Source: Pseudeuparius sepicola (lineage: Eukaryota > Arthropoda > Insecta > Coleoptera > Anthribidae). Taken from it: 64,000 bases of DNA. The notes beneath the pieces are model-generated. The model ran no database searches. It had not been told where the DNA came from and saw only the letters and a list, made by a program, of their open reading frames with translations. The stretch covers positions 19,014,501-19,078,500 of the forward strand of contig OY987301.1 in assembly GCA_963920635.1 (NCBI GenBank). Direction: 5' to 3'. The position numbers and the translations under genes were made by a program. Shown piece by piece: positions 45,992 to 56,579 of this stretch (positions within the stretch are counted from its first letter, which is position 1; the number at the start of each line of letters is the position of its first letter).

Positions 45992-46066
45992 TATAAAAGT
46001 GGTGGGGGTAACGTCTTAAAAAGTGTATGGAAAAATATAAAAGTGGTGGGGGTAATGTCTTAAAAG
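45992..46066 (+). promoter_or_regulatory. Duplicated TATA segment before the GNAT gene
   Basis: TATAAAAGTGGTGGGGGTAA occurs at 45992 and 46036, 44 bases apart, each followed by a GTCTTAAAA word. The second lies about 70 bases upstream of the ATG at 46106. The duplication gives two strong TATA boxes for the same gene. Confidence 0.6.
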
Positions 46067-46105
46067 TGTGTGACCGATGATTTTTCATTCAAACGTCTGT
46101 GCAAC

Positions 46106-46639
46106 ATGGAGATCAGATTCTTTTTTGATCGACAAGCAGTAAACAAAATAAGACAAGAAGTCGTGAGAGATGGTATTGCAAGAAGTATGTTCGATCAGTG
46201 GTGCCTAGATAAAAAAATATCGTGCTATATATTATACGTTGATGCTAAACCGGTTTCATTTGTCCTAATGTCAAAAATTGATTTCGACCCTTTAAACAAA
46301 CACTCCAACCCGAAAAATCTCAATTTTGTTTTTACCCATGAAGAATATCGTCGAAGAGGATATGCGTCAAGACTAGTGAATCATATTAAGAAAATTAATC
46401 AATTTACGTCTTTCTGTTCTAATACCAATTCAGAAAAACTTTTTGAAAACTGTTCATGTATTAATTACGGAGAAATAAATTATAACACCATGTATAGATC
46501 CCCTAATAAAATGTTTGTGTCAATTTTTCTTCTTTTTTTTTTTCACAAAGCACCTCAAAATCGGGTCCATTATTGCCGAAATCCTCCAACATTGATGATT
46601 CAGCAAGAAATTAGACTACACCCTGATGTACGCCTCTGA
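46106..46639 (+). CDS. GNAT-family N-acetyltransferase-like protein
   Basis: The frame is open from 46070, but the first ATG is at 46106, giving 177 residues. Residues about 80-105 hold FVFTHEEYRRRGYASRLVNH, a good match to GNAT motif A, where the R-R-x-G-Y-A loop binds the pyrophosphate of acetyl-CoA. The beta strands before it (CYILYVDAKPVSFVLMSKID) fit the preceding part of the fold. The tail beyond about residue 135 (from MFVSIFLLFFF) does not look like the family and may be read-through of an exon or a damaged end. It is the first gene of the unique centre, behind a duplicated TATA segment. Its substrate cannot be guessed. GNAT proteins are a common cargo of large DNA viruses and elements. 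Confidence 0.65.
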   Translation: MEIRFFFDRQAVNKIRQEVVRDGIARSMFDQWCLDKKISCYILYVDAKPVSFVLMSKIDFDPLNKHSNPKNLNFVFTHEEYRRRGYASRLVNHIKKINQFTSFCSNTNSEKLFENCSCINYGEINYNTMYRSPNKMFVSIFLLFFFHKAPQNRVHYCRNPPTLMIQQEIRLHPDVRL

Positions 46640-47359
46640 AATCCGGGTGTCATCAAACATCTGTGCTCCCACGATCCAGGTACGAGCGCGGCTGAGATAT
46701 TTTGCATCGGAACCCTAGACGCAGCGGCGCTCCGTGGCGCCCGGCGTTTTGCTGTGCAAGTCTCGATAAAAAATTTGGCCGACGAGCGTGGCCGAGAAAT
46801 TGAAGAACCACGTCGCATTTAACTGACAATCATCATGCGTTCGTTTCCTACTTCGAGGTAGAATACAGAACGCAATAAAAAAAAATCGAAAATGTTTCAC
46901 ACCTTCAACAAAAATTTTTAATCGCAAATTAGACGTACAGTTTCATATGGATATTAGTTATAAATAGGTTGAATTGTTCTTTTATATATATTTTTAAATT
47001 GTAACAAAACTATATGCATTCATTTTCCCACCACCTTTGAGGTAGAATGCAGGGCGCAGGAGGTCTAATCCATGTTTGATCAAACATATTAGAGAGATAC
47101 AAAGAATAGTGTAATTTAAAAATATGGGATATTACCTTATAAGCTTATATTATGAAAGTATGGTATCACAAACAACCGTTTCGAGCTGCAGGGAGAGTCG
47201 CAAACTTGATGATACAAAATTCATTTTTTCATACAAATCCTAAACAATATAGACTAGAAAAGATTAGAGTAAAAACTAGATAATGCAAGTTGGGGCCTTC
47301 CTTCTTTCGCCACTGGGGTTGAAACCCAATCTTGAGAGAAACAAAACCATATGAAGGGT

Positions 47360-47565
47360 ACACGGGAAAAACAGGCCAAGTCATTTTTTGTTGAAATTGG
47401 GATTACAGTGCCATCTTGTGGTAAATTGTGTGCTCTTTCAAACCAACGTAATAGTCAGGGGAAAAACAGGCTAGGTCACAATATACGTATTACTTTAAAA
47501 TACCCATACACGGGAAGAATAGGCTAAGTCAGCGCGGAACAGGGGAACAACAAGCTAAGTCATAA
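47360..47565. repeat. Four copies of a GGGRAxAAxAGGCTAAGTCA-like word
   Basis: Variants of GGGAAAAACAGGCYAAGTCA begin at about 47364, 47459, 47514 and 47543, all in the same orientation. They resemble the subterminal repeats of the DNA transposons in this window but have no visible partner end. They may mark a truncated insertion. Confidence 0.6.
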
Positions 47566-47899
47566 TAAAAATCGCATAAAATCTTCAGCTGTTTTGTTTA
47601 AGGTTAGCAGTTAATTATCGTGATCGTGTTTGCGCTGGCGTCTTTGTACAATCATTACATCACAATAAAATCATTCTTCTGAAAAGTGAAGTTTGCGATA
47701 ATTTGTCTAACAATAATCAAGACCAAAACGAGCTATTTTTCATTATATTTAAACAAAATTGCCAAATCCCACTGGTTTATAAACTTCACTATGAAATGTG
47801 CTATTTATTCACGATTAGTAACATATTGTGGCGTCGGGTAGAGGAATTGAGATTAAAATGGTGGAAGAAGATAACAGAAAGAAGTTGGGTTAACAAAAG

Positions 47900-48009
47900 C
47901 TGACTCCTATACAAAAGTATGCAATACCTATCATAATGACAAGTCAAGACTTGGTGGGGTGTATTCAAAACAGGCTCTGGAAAAACGGCGGCCTTTTTAC
48001 TACCCCATC
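47900..48009 (+). pseudogene. Vasa/DDX-type DEAD-box helicase fragment, frameshifted
   Basis: LTPIQKYAIPIIM, with the Q-motif Pro-Ile-Gln, is followed by TSQDLVGCIQ. After one extra base comes TGSGKTAAFLLP, which contains the Walker A motif GSGKT. Order and spacing match the start of the helicase core of Vasa/Belle-type DEAD-box RNA helicases. No DEAD box or later motif follows. The 66-codon frame just upstream (47703-47903) does not show helicase features. It is probably a captured host mRNA or gene fragment that has decayed. Confidence 0.65.
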
Positions 48010-49290
48010 ATCCACTAGATCGTTTCTGACCAAACACCGCTCTTAAAAACTGAGAAATATCTGAAACGTTGTTTTTCACAGATATATGTGATACAAACAC
48101 CGTACAATATATTGGAGAGGAAACAAAATTAATATTATAAAATGTACTATTTAGGCATTGGAAAAGAAACAGAACCAAGCCGTAGATAAATATTTAATTA
48201 TAGCAGCGTAGGTAATAGAAGATTTTAACGATGATTACCACAGTGACTTCCTTCCAAATTTCGATAAGTGGAACCGTTTATCAATGACTCCACCGTGACT
48301 TTCTACCCCTGCGATTTTCGCTACCTAAAGCAAGCACTCTAACAATTTTTCTAGAGAACACATAGCCTAAAAGTCTGCCTAATATCCTTACAGAGGTATC
48401 TTTTAATTAAAAATATTATACTATTTTAGAAGAGTGCCTTTTCTGTAGCTTACACGTTAAAATGTTGTTAATGAAACTTGTTCAAGATGAAGAATTAGGT
48501 AGGTGTAAAAAAAAATTTCAAAACCTTAGGCCCATTTTGACCCATTTTGACCTTCTAGCCGAGACGCCGCGATCAACCTCATTCGTACCCCAAAATGTAA
48601 ATTTTCAACATACACCCCAAAAGTTCAGCTTTTACCTTGGAAATATTTTTCGACTAAAAGAAAACACCGATACGAAATTTGAGTGCGCCCGGCCTTGGCG
48701 TTCTTGTCCTTTCTGGAATTGGTTTTGTGAGCGATGGGAGATACCTCTGTTGTTCGATTTTTAAGCGGAAAGTAGGTTGAACTTTTTTTTTGGGAGATAT
48801 GTTTTTGCGTCTACATTTTTAATTAACTGTGCAACGATATGATTGGACAACCCATGCGCGATTTGTTTCTTTAAACATTATCACATTCAATTTCGCAAAG
48901 ACTCTGCGATGTATTAACAATCTAATTCCCCCTAGTCCATCAGCCCAGTCCGGCCCTAAAGAACGTGTATAACGCCATACAGTCTAGCTAATTTTTTTTG
49001 GATTACATTGCATTATATCGTTCATCCCCGTGGCCTCTTGTTTACCACATATTAAATTTAATGACCACGCATAACGCCACACAGTCTCGCTCAGATCAAT
49101 AAACAAGTTTTTTAAAAATTCTAGAGTGGGCAAATCGTTTTTCTCCTACTATATTTTTTGACTGACATCGAATTTTTTCCCTTTAAAGAGGTTTGTTGAA
49201 TGGCCATTAGCCAGTTCACAGCCTCCTCTCTTATAAGTTTCTTGATTCACAATAGTAGTTCCAGTGGTGTGTTTTTTGTGTATTTTGGAT
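48010..49290. other. Intergenic DNA of the element; small hairpin-type repeat
   Basis: ACAGAGGTATCT near 48391 and AGATACCTCTGT near 48737 form short inverted ends around a segment related to 60310-60420. ATAACGCCAYACAGTCT is repeated at 48969 and 49071. A TATAAG word at about 49233 could serve the next gene. The 100-codon frame at 48462-48764 lies within the repeat and is not supported. Confidence 0.4.
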
Positions 49291-49297
49291 ACTTACA

Positions 49298-50040
49298 ATG
49301 CAGCACCCTAAGAAGTTGTCTCTCTCGACAAAGAAACCTACTATCCTTAGCAATATGCTAATAATGCCTGTAAGTATAAATCTTGGTTTTCTGGTAATCT
49401 TCAACAATTTTTTTCATACAAAATTATTTTTTAAACTTTATTTTTGAAAAATACTTTTTTTCTAAATTAAACTTATTATTTTTTTTCTTTTCAGCCAACC
49501 ATCGACTCTGCACAGTCATACAACATGCCCGATTTGAATAGTGCGTCCTTCGTGTCGCCCTCCCAAGTGCCTTGTTACGACGAGATAATGGCATTCTGTC
49601 CGAATTCCATTATTTCACCGGTTCATCGGCAAGAGGACGTCTAGCAGTGTGGTGTGGAAAACACGAATAACCCACAATTGAAAGGAAATGGTGGTAAAGA
49701 CATGCGTCAGTTGGGCATGGACAGCGAGGACTCCTTTAGTGACGTGCACATTAGTGTTAGTCAGCAGATGGACAGCGAGGATGAATTCGAGGAGCTGACT
49801 AGTCCTGGGAGTACTTCACTCGGTTCCTATATATTACAGGTCTCAAAAGGGCTGAAACAAAAGGACGCCGAAAATCTAAAATCCTTGAGAGAGGAGCAAC
49901 ATCGACTGGCGACTATTAGGAGAGAGAAAGAACGACTGAGAAAAAGGGAGCAGGTATCTATAGCCAAAATTGAGAAAATGGAGAGGGATAAACGGCTGTC
50001 TGCTGGTACTTTAAAAAGATTTAATGTGGTAAAAAAGTAG
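49298..50040 (+). CDS. Spliced gene for an acidic/coiled-coil protein, interrupted by an in-frame UAG
   Basis: Exon 1 (49298-49369) encodes 24 residues starting MQHPKKLSLSTKK. A 125-base intron (49370-49494) has GTAAGT and a pyrimidine tract ending TTTTCAG. Exon 2 continues in frame for 49 codons to TAG at 49642-49644, and the same frame then stays open for 131 more codons to TAG at 50038-50040. The distal part has a repeated acidic word (MDSEDSFSDV, MDSEDEFEEL) followed by a strongly charged helical stretch (about 49850-50010, LREEQHRLATIRREKERLRK) likely to form a coiled coil. I do not recognise the family. Either the UAG is a recent disabling mutation, or the gene makes a 73-aa protein plus a readthrough product. 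An AATAAA lies near 50184. Confidence 0.55.
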
Positions 50041-50829
50041 TTTTTTCTCACATTAAATATTTTTAAAAAAATTTTGAGTCTTTATTTTCCAACGTTGTTT
50101 ATAGATACCTATCCTTCTTTTAGTTTTAAATTTAATACGTATTCTTAGCTTTTAAGTATATTTTCTTTTATATTTTTATACACAATAAATATGTTTTATG
50201 TATATTTTTGGTTTTTTTCTATCCTCCCTTATAAGTGCAAAAACATGTTGAAACTAAAATGTAATAATAATATAATCCTAGAGACAAGTATTTCCTGATT
50301 TTGTTCTCCTGAGAAACATGTTACAAACTGAAAATATGTTAAAGTGCACCATAAAAAGATAAAGATAAAATGTGTAAGTATATATTTTTATTAAATAAAC
50401 CAAAATTCCATTTCTGAATTTCTTACAACAGTACCGATTAAAATAATAAGTCGCTGTTCGAGTCCTATACACAAAGAGTGAATTGCCCATTTTCTTTAAG
50501 ACTGTCTCGTTCTGTTGTGTTTGTATAAGTAGGTATTGTTCTCTCAACTTTTTTTCATTCATAAACAGCTCAACTTATATGAAATTTCCACTTTTTCTCT
50601 GCATCCAGCATATAATACAAATTTTCCTACCCACATTAACTTTCTAAAACTGCATAAAATTCAATGAGGTTATTCATGAAAACAGTCGATTCTTATTACG
50701 GCATTTTTATCCAGTCACCAGTCACAGTTCGATGTATGAATTTTATTTACAATTCATTGCATGAAGAAAGCATGCATATTATGTTACACCTTTTCCCGCG
50801 AATGTCTCTACCCACACACATTGTTTATC
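50041..50829. other. 3-prime flank of the spliced gene
   Basis: AT-rich, with the candidate polyadenylation signal near 50184. Otherwise nothing recognised. Confidence 0.45.
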
Positions 50830-51400
50830 GCATAAGGCCAAGCGTCGTGACTCAGTCATGGCGATAGAAATATTTTTTGCCAGCAAAACGGATCAATTTA
50901 GCAGTGTAACGTCTGCAAAAAGGACGAAAATCCGTCGAAAATATGAAAAACGATTCCCTTGAAATTGGCCAAAAGCTGGCGCCCATACACCACGCGACGG
51001 CGAGTATGCGACGCACCACGTAGCGAGGCATCTCCGGGCAAGTTGACGGCGGCGCGGCGGCCAGATTTCAACAAACGAAGTGGCGCGCAATGCGTCGAAA
51101 GGCCGAGATGCTTCCATCTCGAGCGGCGATTTGCATGTGACGAAACACCGGCGGCTCTCCCACGTGGGCGTATTGAAGGCATCTCCGTTGGAAATGCCTG
51201 ATTAGAATCGCAATAGGTACCTTTGTTTACTTTTTACCAGCAAAACGGGTCAATCGGTGTCATCGCTATGTTGTCTGCTATATTTTTTATTGTAAATTAG
51301 GCCATTTTTTTCTTGACCTGAATATTTCTCTGTTTTCGATACGTATTATAGGCTTACTATTCACGTAAGTAAAGTCAACAGTGCGTTTTGTATTTTAGTT

Positions 51401-51757
51401 ATTCATTTTTATCCGTCTAAAATATCAAGGAATACCCCCAAAAGCTAGCAAAATGGGCAAACAGTCGATAAAAATTCCGTTGAATAACTTATTACTACTA
51501 CCTATGGTGCCTTTTGTATTAATCAGAAGTGTATTATATGAGTGAAAGTATTGTTTTGGTGAAATTTTTATTTTTAATTTTTATTATTCATTTTTATCAG
51601 TCTAAAATATCAAGGAATACCCCCAAAAGCTAGCAAAATGGGCAAACAGTCGATAAAAATTCCGTTGAATATCTTATTATTACTACCTATGGTGCCTTTT
51701 TTATTAATCAGAAGTGTATCATATGAGTGAAAGTATTGTTTTGGTGAAATTTTTATT
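51401..51757. repeat. 185-bp tandem duplication
   Basis: ATTCATTTTTATC, then GTCTAAAATATCAAGGAATA, starts at 51401 and again at 51586. The two units are nearly identical, ending at GGTGAAATTTTTATT. Confidence 0.9.
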
Positions 51758-52249
51758 AAATCGGTTTAAAATGAGCGATTTCTATGTTTTGAGGTTGTAA
51801 CTCCTTGTAGGTAATATGCAAACATGATTCAAAAGGAATCCAACTGACCATTATTAAACTACAACTTTTTGTCTAAAAAATTTTTTAAAGAGTTTAGCTT
51901 CTAAGATTATAAGCTGTTACAATTAACTGTTGATAAACTAAACATATTTTAATCGCATTTACTAAACAATTTAAGCCAATATTTTTGGATCCTCTAACTT
52001 ACGACGCAATAATAAGGCTTCACATGATATCTAGAAAATTGCCACTCGCAATATTTTTGATTCTAGATAATCGAGAAAATTGTCATTATTAAACCTAATT
52101 ATTAAATTGAGTTGAAAGTCAACGCACAAAGATTTTTGTATGGTATTTACTCTCAGGGTCGTTGTCTCAGAATTCTATAAGAGATTCTTAAGATTTTTTT
52201 CCTATTATCTCAATTAGTAACTTATTGAAACTCAATTTATACAAAACCA

Positions 52250-52470
52250 ATTTTCAGAGGACAAAAATCCCTTGAAAATATGATTTTTTAAATTTTATAA
52301 CGTTCAGTATTTTTTATTTTGGTTATATAGTTACCACCTAGCTTGACCCAGAGAAACTGAATTTTACACAAGAACAATTTTCAGAGGATAAAAATCCGTA
52401 GAAAATATGATTTTTTAAATTTTATAACGTTCAGTATTTTTTATTTTGGTTATGTAGTAGCTTGACCCAG
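52250..52470. repeat. Two-unit repeat of about 115 bp
   Basis: TTTTCAGAGGAYAAAAATCC at 52252 and 52369, each followed by TATGATTTTTTAAATTTTAT and TAGCTTGACCCAGA. Confidence 0.8.
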
Positions 52471-53349
52471 ATGGAATTTTTCTTTTCATCACATTCTGTT
52501 CTAACGGGAAGCGTTTATGATGTTGTCTCGGTCTATTGAACAACTATTCTAAAATAACCCAACCTGTATAAAACATAAAATGGGACAGCCACATCACTAC
52601 TTTTTTTGCCTTGTATATTTCCAAACTGGCTGTTAGATGTGTTTCTCACCTTAAAAAATTAAAGCCAATATTTTTTTTGGACCCTCAAACTTGCAACACA
52701 ATTAGGTTTCACATCTCTGGCATATTTCTCATTTATTTTATATATACGTAGGTATAAGTTTCATTGTTTAATAAAACCAACTCGGCACTTTTCACGTCCT
52801 ATGCGTCGCACTTGCTTCAGTAGATTCTCGGTCGTGGCCACAAATAAAGACTCTATCGAGGCGTTGTAATAAATATATGAAAAGTCTGAGTTTCGTGTTT
52901 GTTTTTCTTTGGAAAGATGGAAGTGTATCAGTACCTACTTCAGTATAATAGATACGCGTAGTTCAGTGAAATTTTGGATTACGGCAGTACCTATCTATGG
53001 AATTTGAACGGTTACTGGTTGTTTTTCCCGTGAAAATGACTGTGCCGTTAGAAAAATGATGTTTGGTTATATCTGATAGCTCGGGGATGTTTATTTTACT
53101 GTCTGGGGCATTAGATGTAACCTGATTTCTTTTTATACATCATCAAGAATCTTTCGGTGAGTTGTATTTTGTTTTCTTATCTCTAGGGTATTTTTTTTAT
53201 GTACTTGCGTCGCATTTTGAAACCTATATCGTAAAACCGGTGGTGGCACCCTGTGTTTAAAAACTATACTTCGAAAAAACATCTTGTCTGATCCAATTTT
53301 GTTATCATTTTCGTAAATGGGGTAAACAAATTAAACGTTAGCAATTATA

Positions 53350-53650
53350 TTTCTATCAAAAAAAATTTTGTCGAAAAAGAAATTTTCAAAAAAAAAAATT
53401 GGCAAAAAAAAATTCGACAAAAAAAAAATTTGGCAAAAAAAATGTCAAAAAAAATTTTACAAAAAAAAATTTTGACAAAAAAAATTTTGACAAAAAATTT
53501 TGACAAAAAAAAAATTTGGCAAAAAAAATTTTGACAAAAAAAAAAATTTGGCAAACAAAAATTTTGGCAAAAAAAATTGTCAAAAAAAAATTTGACAAAA
53601 AAAAATTTTGACGAAAAAAAAATTGACAAAAAAAAATTTTGGCAAAAAAC
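53350..53650. repeat. A-tract low-complexity array (right TIR)
   Basis: Mirror of the T-tract block at 45040-45365, with a few length differences, as expected for slippage-prone DNA. Confidence 0.9.
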
Positions 53651-54746
53651 TTCTACAAAAAATCACAAAAAATTTTCACCTGTCTGAATGACAGTCGGTC
53701 CTCCGCCTATTAAGATATAGCTTTTACTTCCTTTATATAAGTTTTCGTTTCCAAGATATCAAGCGGTTTATAAATGGGACAGCTGGTATATTTACATTTT
53801 TTTCTTTCTTTTGCTCATGTAATCCTTGGGAATTTTTTTACGAAAGGTTTCCAAATATCTAGCTGTTTAAAAATGGGACAGCTGGTATATACTTACTTGC
53901 ATCTTGGAGCACTCGAACTGATACGTGGAATCACGCACCCTTCTTATAGGCCATTATTTGTCGACTAAGGTTTTTTTTTGTCTGGTCAGCAGAGCCGCGT
54001 TTGCCTACCAAGGTTTTTTCCTAACCTTATATATTTTTTGAATCCACCGGTATAAAATATCGTCATTATTTCCTTCTGTGGGGAACTAAAAAATATTTAC
54101 TTTCAAATAAGGTTGAGGAAACCGGTATTTAAAAAAGTAATAACCCCTAAAATTTTTCCAAACGAGATGAACTGAAACAGCTAGGGTGTATAAAATGGGA
54201 CAGCCGCGCAATTACCTTTTTCGGTCTTGTGTATATTTTACTGGAATAAATAATTATTTCCAATTTTTTTTGGTACAACCTCTACATCGTATTTTTTTTA
54301 CTGAAATTTTTTCATCATTTTTTTCCAAGTGAAACTGACGTTATTTTTACCTTTACATATATTTTTACCGGTATACAAAACTTATTCGAAAATTCTACCT
54401 ACATTTTCACGTCTTGGATTTTTTTTACAGATTTTGTTCAAACAAAATTTCCTATGTTATCTGGGGCCTTCCGACTAACTATTATAATAACTGTTTTTAT
54501 CAGTCACTCGAAAAAATTCTATCTGCACTTGTATATAAAACATTCGTCTGAGTCTTGTCTTGTACATTTCACCGTCAAAAAATGAAAATTTCCCAAAATG
54601 TTATCGGGATTATAGGATCAGGACCTTTTTAAAATTACATTTTTTGAATAAAAAATTTTCAAATTTTTTCGATTTTTCATAGGTATCAAAAGTGCGGAAC
54701 TGCGCATGCGCGAAACGCGTGCAAGGGGGAAGGGTGGATTTTGTTC

Positions 54747-54810
54747 GGGCAACTACATGCCAGTCGGACGGAGGCCTTCGGCCTCCGTTCCTCCTGGCAC
54801 ATAGTTGCCC
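54747..54810. repeat. 64-base GC-rich hairpin in the right TIR
   Basis: Exact mirror of 43879-43942, with no change in either stem. Confidence 0.7.
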
Positions 54811-55703
54811 ATCCGCCACCCCCCACCCACCCCGGGGTAGACTAAGTCCACCCCCCCCCAAGGGGTGGCCCCAAAATCGATTGCGCTATATGAGGATTTT
54901 TTCCGATCAGCCGATCAGAAGATATATTTGGAAATCACGATACACCTGCATCAGCAGAAAATCCGAGCCCCTGACGTACTAATTGTTTACGTTGTACATC
55001 GCATCATATACGGTTCCACGTGGTTTCTTATTTACCATAATGTATCACATTTCCTGATACCAAGGAGTCTACCTCGGATTTCCACGTGTCTAGTTGAAGA
55101 TTCCGGCCTAAATCGTTTGCGTTACATGCTGATTTTCCCAAATTTTCCGTTTATTATTCTATCTGCAATTTTTTCAGATTTTTTTATTTAGAAGATAATT
55201 GGGTGAAATTTGTAGCCTATTGTTCTATATGCGGTTTCAGCAAAATCGCTGAGTGCTCGACCAAACAAAGCAGGCGTCTGTCGTGAACTATTCCACGTGT
55301 TTTCTCTTACTATATATTTACTATGCGGTCACGCGTTCGCAGCGAGTAACCCGATGCGACGCAACAGCTGAGTTATATTTTTGTGTACTTGAACAATTCG
55401 GGGTTTATTTGCACAAATAAATTAAAAATTATGGTTCATAAGATCACAAACGCAGACCTTATCGATAACAATTTTATTAGACTTTTTTTTTCATTATTAG
55501 CCATTACTTGACATAACCTACAATTTTCCAAATTTATGTGTATAAGTTAAGAATCACCCTGTATACACATAACAGTGGAATAGAGTGATATTATTGCTTA
55601 GAGTGAGAGTTTTATTATAATATGATGCTTCAGGTGTTTTCCCTTCAACACAAAGATTCTTATAAAAAAACACAACAAAAGATTTTTAAACGTTTATTAA
55701 AAA

Positions 55704-55826
55704 TTAATTGTGTAAGTCAATATGTTTTATCTTCATTTTAATTTCATATAACATAAGTTCATATTTCAATGCTTCTAAATTCTTCAAATATTGTTGCAGT
55801 TTTCTTCTGTACTCCAGCTTCGTCAT
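55704..55826 (-). CDS. 40-aa coiled-coil-like peptide (right copy)
   Basis: Mirror of 42863-42985. Same ATGA overlap with the upstream stop, same length and the same AATAAA signal (complement at 55693-55698). Support and doubts are those given for the left copy. Confidence 0.5.
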   Translation of the reverse strand: MTKLEYRRKLQQYLKNLEALKYELMLYEIKMKIKHIDLHN

Positions 55827-56131
55827 GGTTCTACAATAAATTCGATATTTGTAGATCGGCCGACGGGTCCAAGACTCTTCATGTAATACCTCCTTCCGTT
55901 ACCGATATCCCTATTAATTTCTTCGATCCGTTGGGGCGTAAACTCGGCCGTGTATCGTTGCGGCAGCACCGTCTTAAATTCTTCGAACTCTACGTAGACC
56001 TTCTCTCCGTATTGCGTGTTCACTTTGTCCACGCTCGCGATTTGAAAATTTTCATCCACGTCCATATTTTGAACGCTTTCGAATTTCTTGACGATCAAAT
56101 TCTTGTTCAGGTGATTCAGGAACGACTGCAT
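55823..56131 (-). CDS. 102-aa TIR-encoded protein, possible OB-fold ssDNA-binding protein (right copy)
   Basis: Mirror of 42558-42866, 102 codons from an ATG at 56131 with the same start context and TATA element. One residue differs from the left copy (IASVDK instead of ITSVDK). Having two intact copies, one per arm and divergently placed towards the ends, means any recombination between the TIRs keeps the gene. Confidence 0.6.
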   Translation of the reverse strand: MQSFLNHLNKNLIVKKFESVQNMDVDENFQIASVDKVNTQYGEKVYVEFEEFKTVLPQRYTAEFTPQRIEEINRDIGNGRRYYMKSLGPVGRSTNIEFIVEP

Positions 56132-56579
56132 TTTGAACTCGGCAAATCAGACTGTGGGAAATTGTAAGTGTATATAACGGGAAAACTGCTCTTGCGCACG
56201 AATATATAGACCTCACCCCACCAAGCCGTTGGAGTGGGGGTTGCCCCGTCGTTGGAGTGGGGGGGGGGGTCAACTGGGGGTCACACGTGGCCCAAAGGTC
56301 AAAGGTTAACCTATCAGGATCTAGGGGTCAACTGGGGTCATCCGGTGACGTCACGTGACCTCGGGCATGACGTAGCCACTTTGCTCCCGTGACCTCGGGC
56401 CGTAGGGGACTCTCAGGATCAAGGGGTCAACTGAGGTCAAAGTGAGCCCGTACTCTCTTTGTATTACTACTAAAATATCATTTTTCAAAATATTGATAGA
56501 TACTAAAGTGCAAAGTTCACAGCCAAATGATTCAAATAATGCCAAGTTTAATTGCTACATTGCTATATTTATTATTAAA

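Larger units (their letters stand above)
51032..53017. repeat. Segment present only in the right TIR
   Basis: The left arm joins directly what is separated here by about 1990 bases. It begins with a CpG-rich stretch (51030-51200) and continues with two short tandem duplications. No target duplication marks it as an insertion, so a deletion in the left arm is at least as likely. No gene recognised. Confidence 0.75.
42224..56471. mobile_element. Polinton-like element with giant TIRs and 6-bp target duplication
   Basis: The unit begins AGTAGTAATAC and ends with its exact reverse complement. AAAATA lies directly outside both ends (42218-42223 and 56472-56477). A six-base duplication, AG...CT termini with a tiny tandem repeat (AGTAGT) and long TIRs are the hallmarks of Polinton/Maverick elements. 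The TIRs are exceptional, at 3.7 and 5.6 kb, and make up about two thirds of the unit. Unique DNA (45908-50829) holds a GNAT-type gene, a DEAD-box relic and a spliced gene. No polymerase B, integrase, packaging ATPase, protease or capsid gene is visible on either strand, so autonomous movement is unlikely. Alternative: a novel integrase-dependent DNA virus relic that is not a Polinton. Confidence 0.75.
50830..56471 (-). repeat. Right giant terminal inverted repeat
   Basis: Reverse complement of the left arm, with an extra segment at about 51032-53017 and a six-base CCCGAG addition near 56370. Divergence between the arms is very low in the outer 3 kb, with a single residue changed in the 102-aa protein. 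Confidence 0.92.

Noticed and set aside
47360..47565. CRISPR-like direct repeats
   Set aside because: Four imperfect words with irregular spacing in a eukaryotic context; no spacer regularity and no cas genes.
42224..56471. A complete autonomous Polinton or an adenovirus-like genome
   Set aside because: No polymerase B, integrase, ATPase, protease or capsid frame is present, and no frame over 190 codons exists in the element.
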